DNA from: Pseudomonas kairouanensis
GTDB taxonomy: Bacteria; Pseudomonadota; Gammaproteobacteria; Pseudomonadales; Pseudomonadaceae
Direction of reading: 5' to 3'
DNA length: 64,000 bases
Assembly: GCF_004682055.1 (NCBI RefSeq)
Contig: NZ_QUZU01000001.1
Coordinates: 186,001 to 250,000, forward strand
The notes under the pieces are model-generated. The model saw nothing but the letters and a program-made list of their open reading frames with translations, did no database searches and was not told the DNA's origin. Shown here one piece after another: positions 63,647 to 64,000 of this stretch (positions are counted from its first letter, which is position 1; the number at the start of each line of letters is the position of its first letter). The position numbers were made by a program, and so were the translations under genes.

Positions 63647-64000
63647 GGCTGTCGAACTCTTCATAAATGGCAATGACGATGTGATTGATATTTCCGGAGA
63701 TGCCGCTGCCAGTAACCGCGAAAGCGGCACCCACTTGATCGGCTAATTGAGTGAGCATGTCCCGTCTCAATTGGGCATTGCTGAAGCGCTTGGGGAGTTT
63801 TCCGGCCAATTGCTTTAATCGAATCATTTCGCGAGGACGACGAATATTTTGTAGGCGTAGAACTTCATTTGTCAGTTTTGCGCGTTCCTGGCGGCTCATG
63901 CGCCGCAGGATGTCAGTCAACTCGCGACCTGTAGTGTTTTTAATAGTCATGACTGTTTTCACGGTGACGAAGGTCGTACTGCCCGCGCCCACTAGAGAAA
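63636..64000 (-). CDS. Hypothetical protein, possibly 5' truncated at the window edge
   Basis: The frame is open to the window edge, so the start may lie outside. An internal ATG at 63950 would give 104 residues but has no good ribosome binding site. The visible part is a short strand-like segment, then a basic helical region (ELTDILRRMSRQERAKLTNEVLRL, REMIRLKQLAGKLPKRF) and a C-terminus SGISGNINHIVIAIYEEFDSHEP. I recognise no family. Its coupling to the small membrane protein downstream is the main contextual clue. Confidence 0.55.
   Translation of the reverse strand, partial: SLVGAGSTTFVTVKTVMTIKNTTGRELTDILRRMSRQERAKLTNEVLRLQNIRRPREMIRLKQLAGKLPKRFSNAQLRRDMLTQLADQVGAAFAVTGSGISGNINHIVIAIYEEFDSHEP

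Overview
The window is a piece of a Pseudomonas chromosome, most likely from the P. fluorescens group. The evidence is the high-GC coding sequence, the order rsmI-rnpB-mraZ-dcw cluster-lpxC with pseudomonad-type proteins throughout, AlkK/DUF1302/DUF1329/OprD families typical of pseudomonads, and seven copies of REP/REPIN-like palindromes (GTGGGAGCGGGCTTGC... or GTGGGAGGGGGCTTGC...) between genes. No tRNA, rRNA, CRISPR array, insertion sequence or prophage is visible.

Left part (1-11.6 kb): the 3' part of a medium-chain acyl-CoA synthetase, then a DUF1302 outer-membrane protein, a DUF1329 secreted protein and a large MalT-like LuxR regulator. Together they look like an uptake/activation module for hydrophobic or esterified acyl substrates. 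An AT-richer stretch follows (8.1-9.9 kb) with two genes I cannot name. It ends with a metallo-beta-lactamase-fold hydrolase and an OmpA-like lipoprotein preceded by an AlgU/sigmaE-type promoter. Next are a chemoreceptor with a FliA-type promoter and a three-gene membrane FAD-dependent polyol/sugar dehydrogenase (triheme cytochrome c, Tat small subunit, GMC flavoprotein).

Central part (17.5-40.7 kb): conserved envelope and division genes. On the minus strand are lpoA, yraN, a gmhA/diaA-type SIS protein and a BON lipoprotein, each overlapping the next except at yraN-gmhA. On the plus strand are rsmI, the RNase P RNA gene, and the full division and cell-wall cluster mraZ-rsmH-ftsL-ftsI-murE-murF-mraY-murD-ftsW-murG-murC-ddlB-ftsQ-ftsA-ftsZ, followed by lpxC. 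The cluster starts at a clear sigma70 promoter with three MraZ-box repeats at 10-bp spacing just downstream, and ends at a terminator after lpxC.

Right part (40.8-64 kb), mostly accessory functions: an active-looking diguanylate cyclase, an OprD-family porin, a candidate small RNA, an RND efflux pump (adaptor and permease) in one operon with its two-component system, a small conserved protein, a solitary amino-acid-type binding protein, an Aer-like PAS chemoreceptor, a YkgJ-type cysteine-cluster protein, a GNAT acetyltransferase coupled to a CheV-type coupling protein (good FliA promoter), a 2-hydroxyacid dehydrogenase, and a LysR regulator divergent from a four-gene aromatic-acid-type efflux operon (outer-membrane factor, FUSC protein, DUF1656, HlyD adaptor). 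The window ends in two overlapping unknown genes, one running off the edge; a toxin C-terminus/immunity pair is a speculative reading.

Most of the window is well-understood biology. The least explained parts are the 8.1-9.9 kb insert, the candidate sRNA near 43.8 kb, the gene pair at the right edge and the DUF1302/DUF1329 module.
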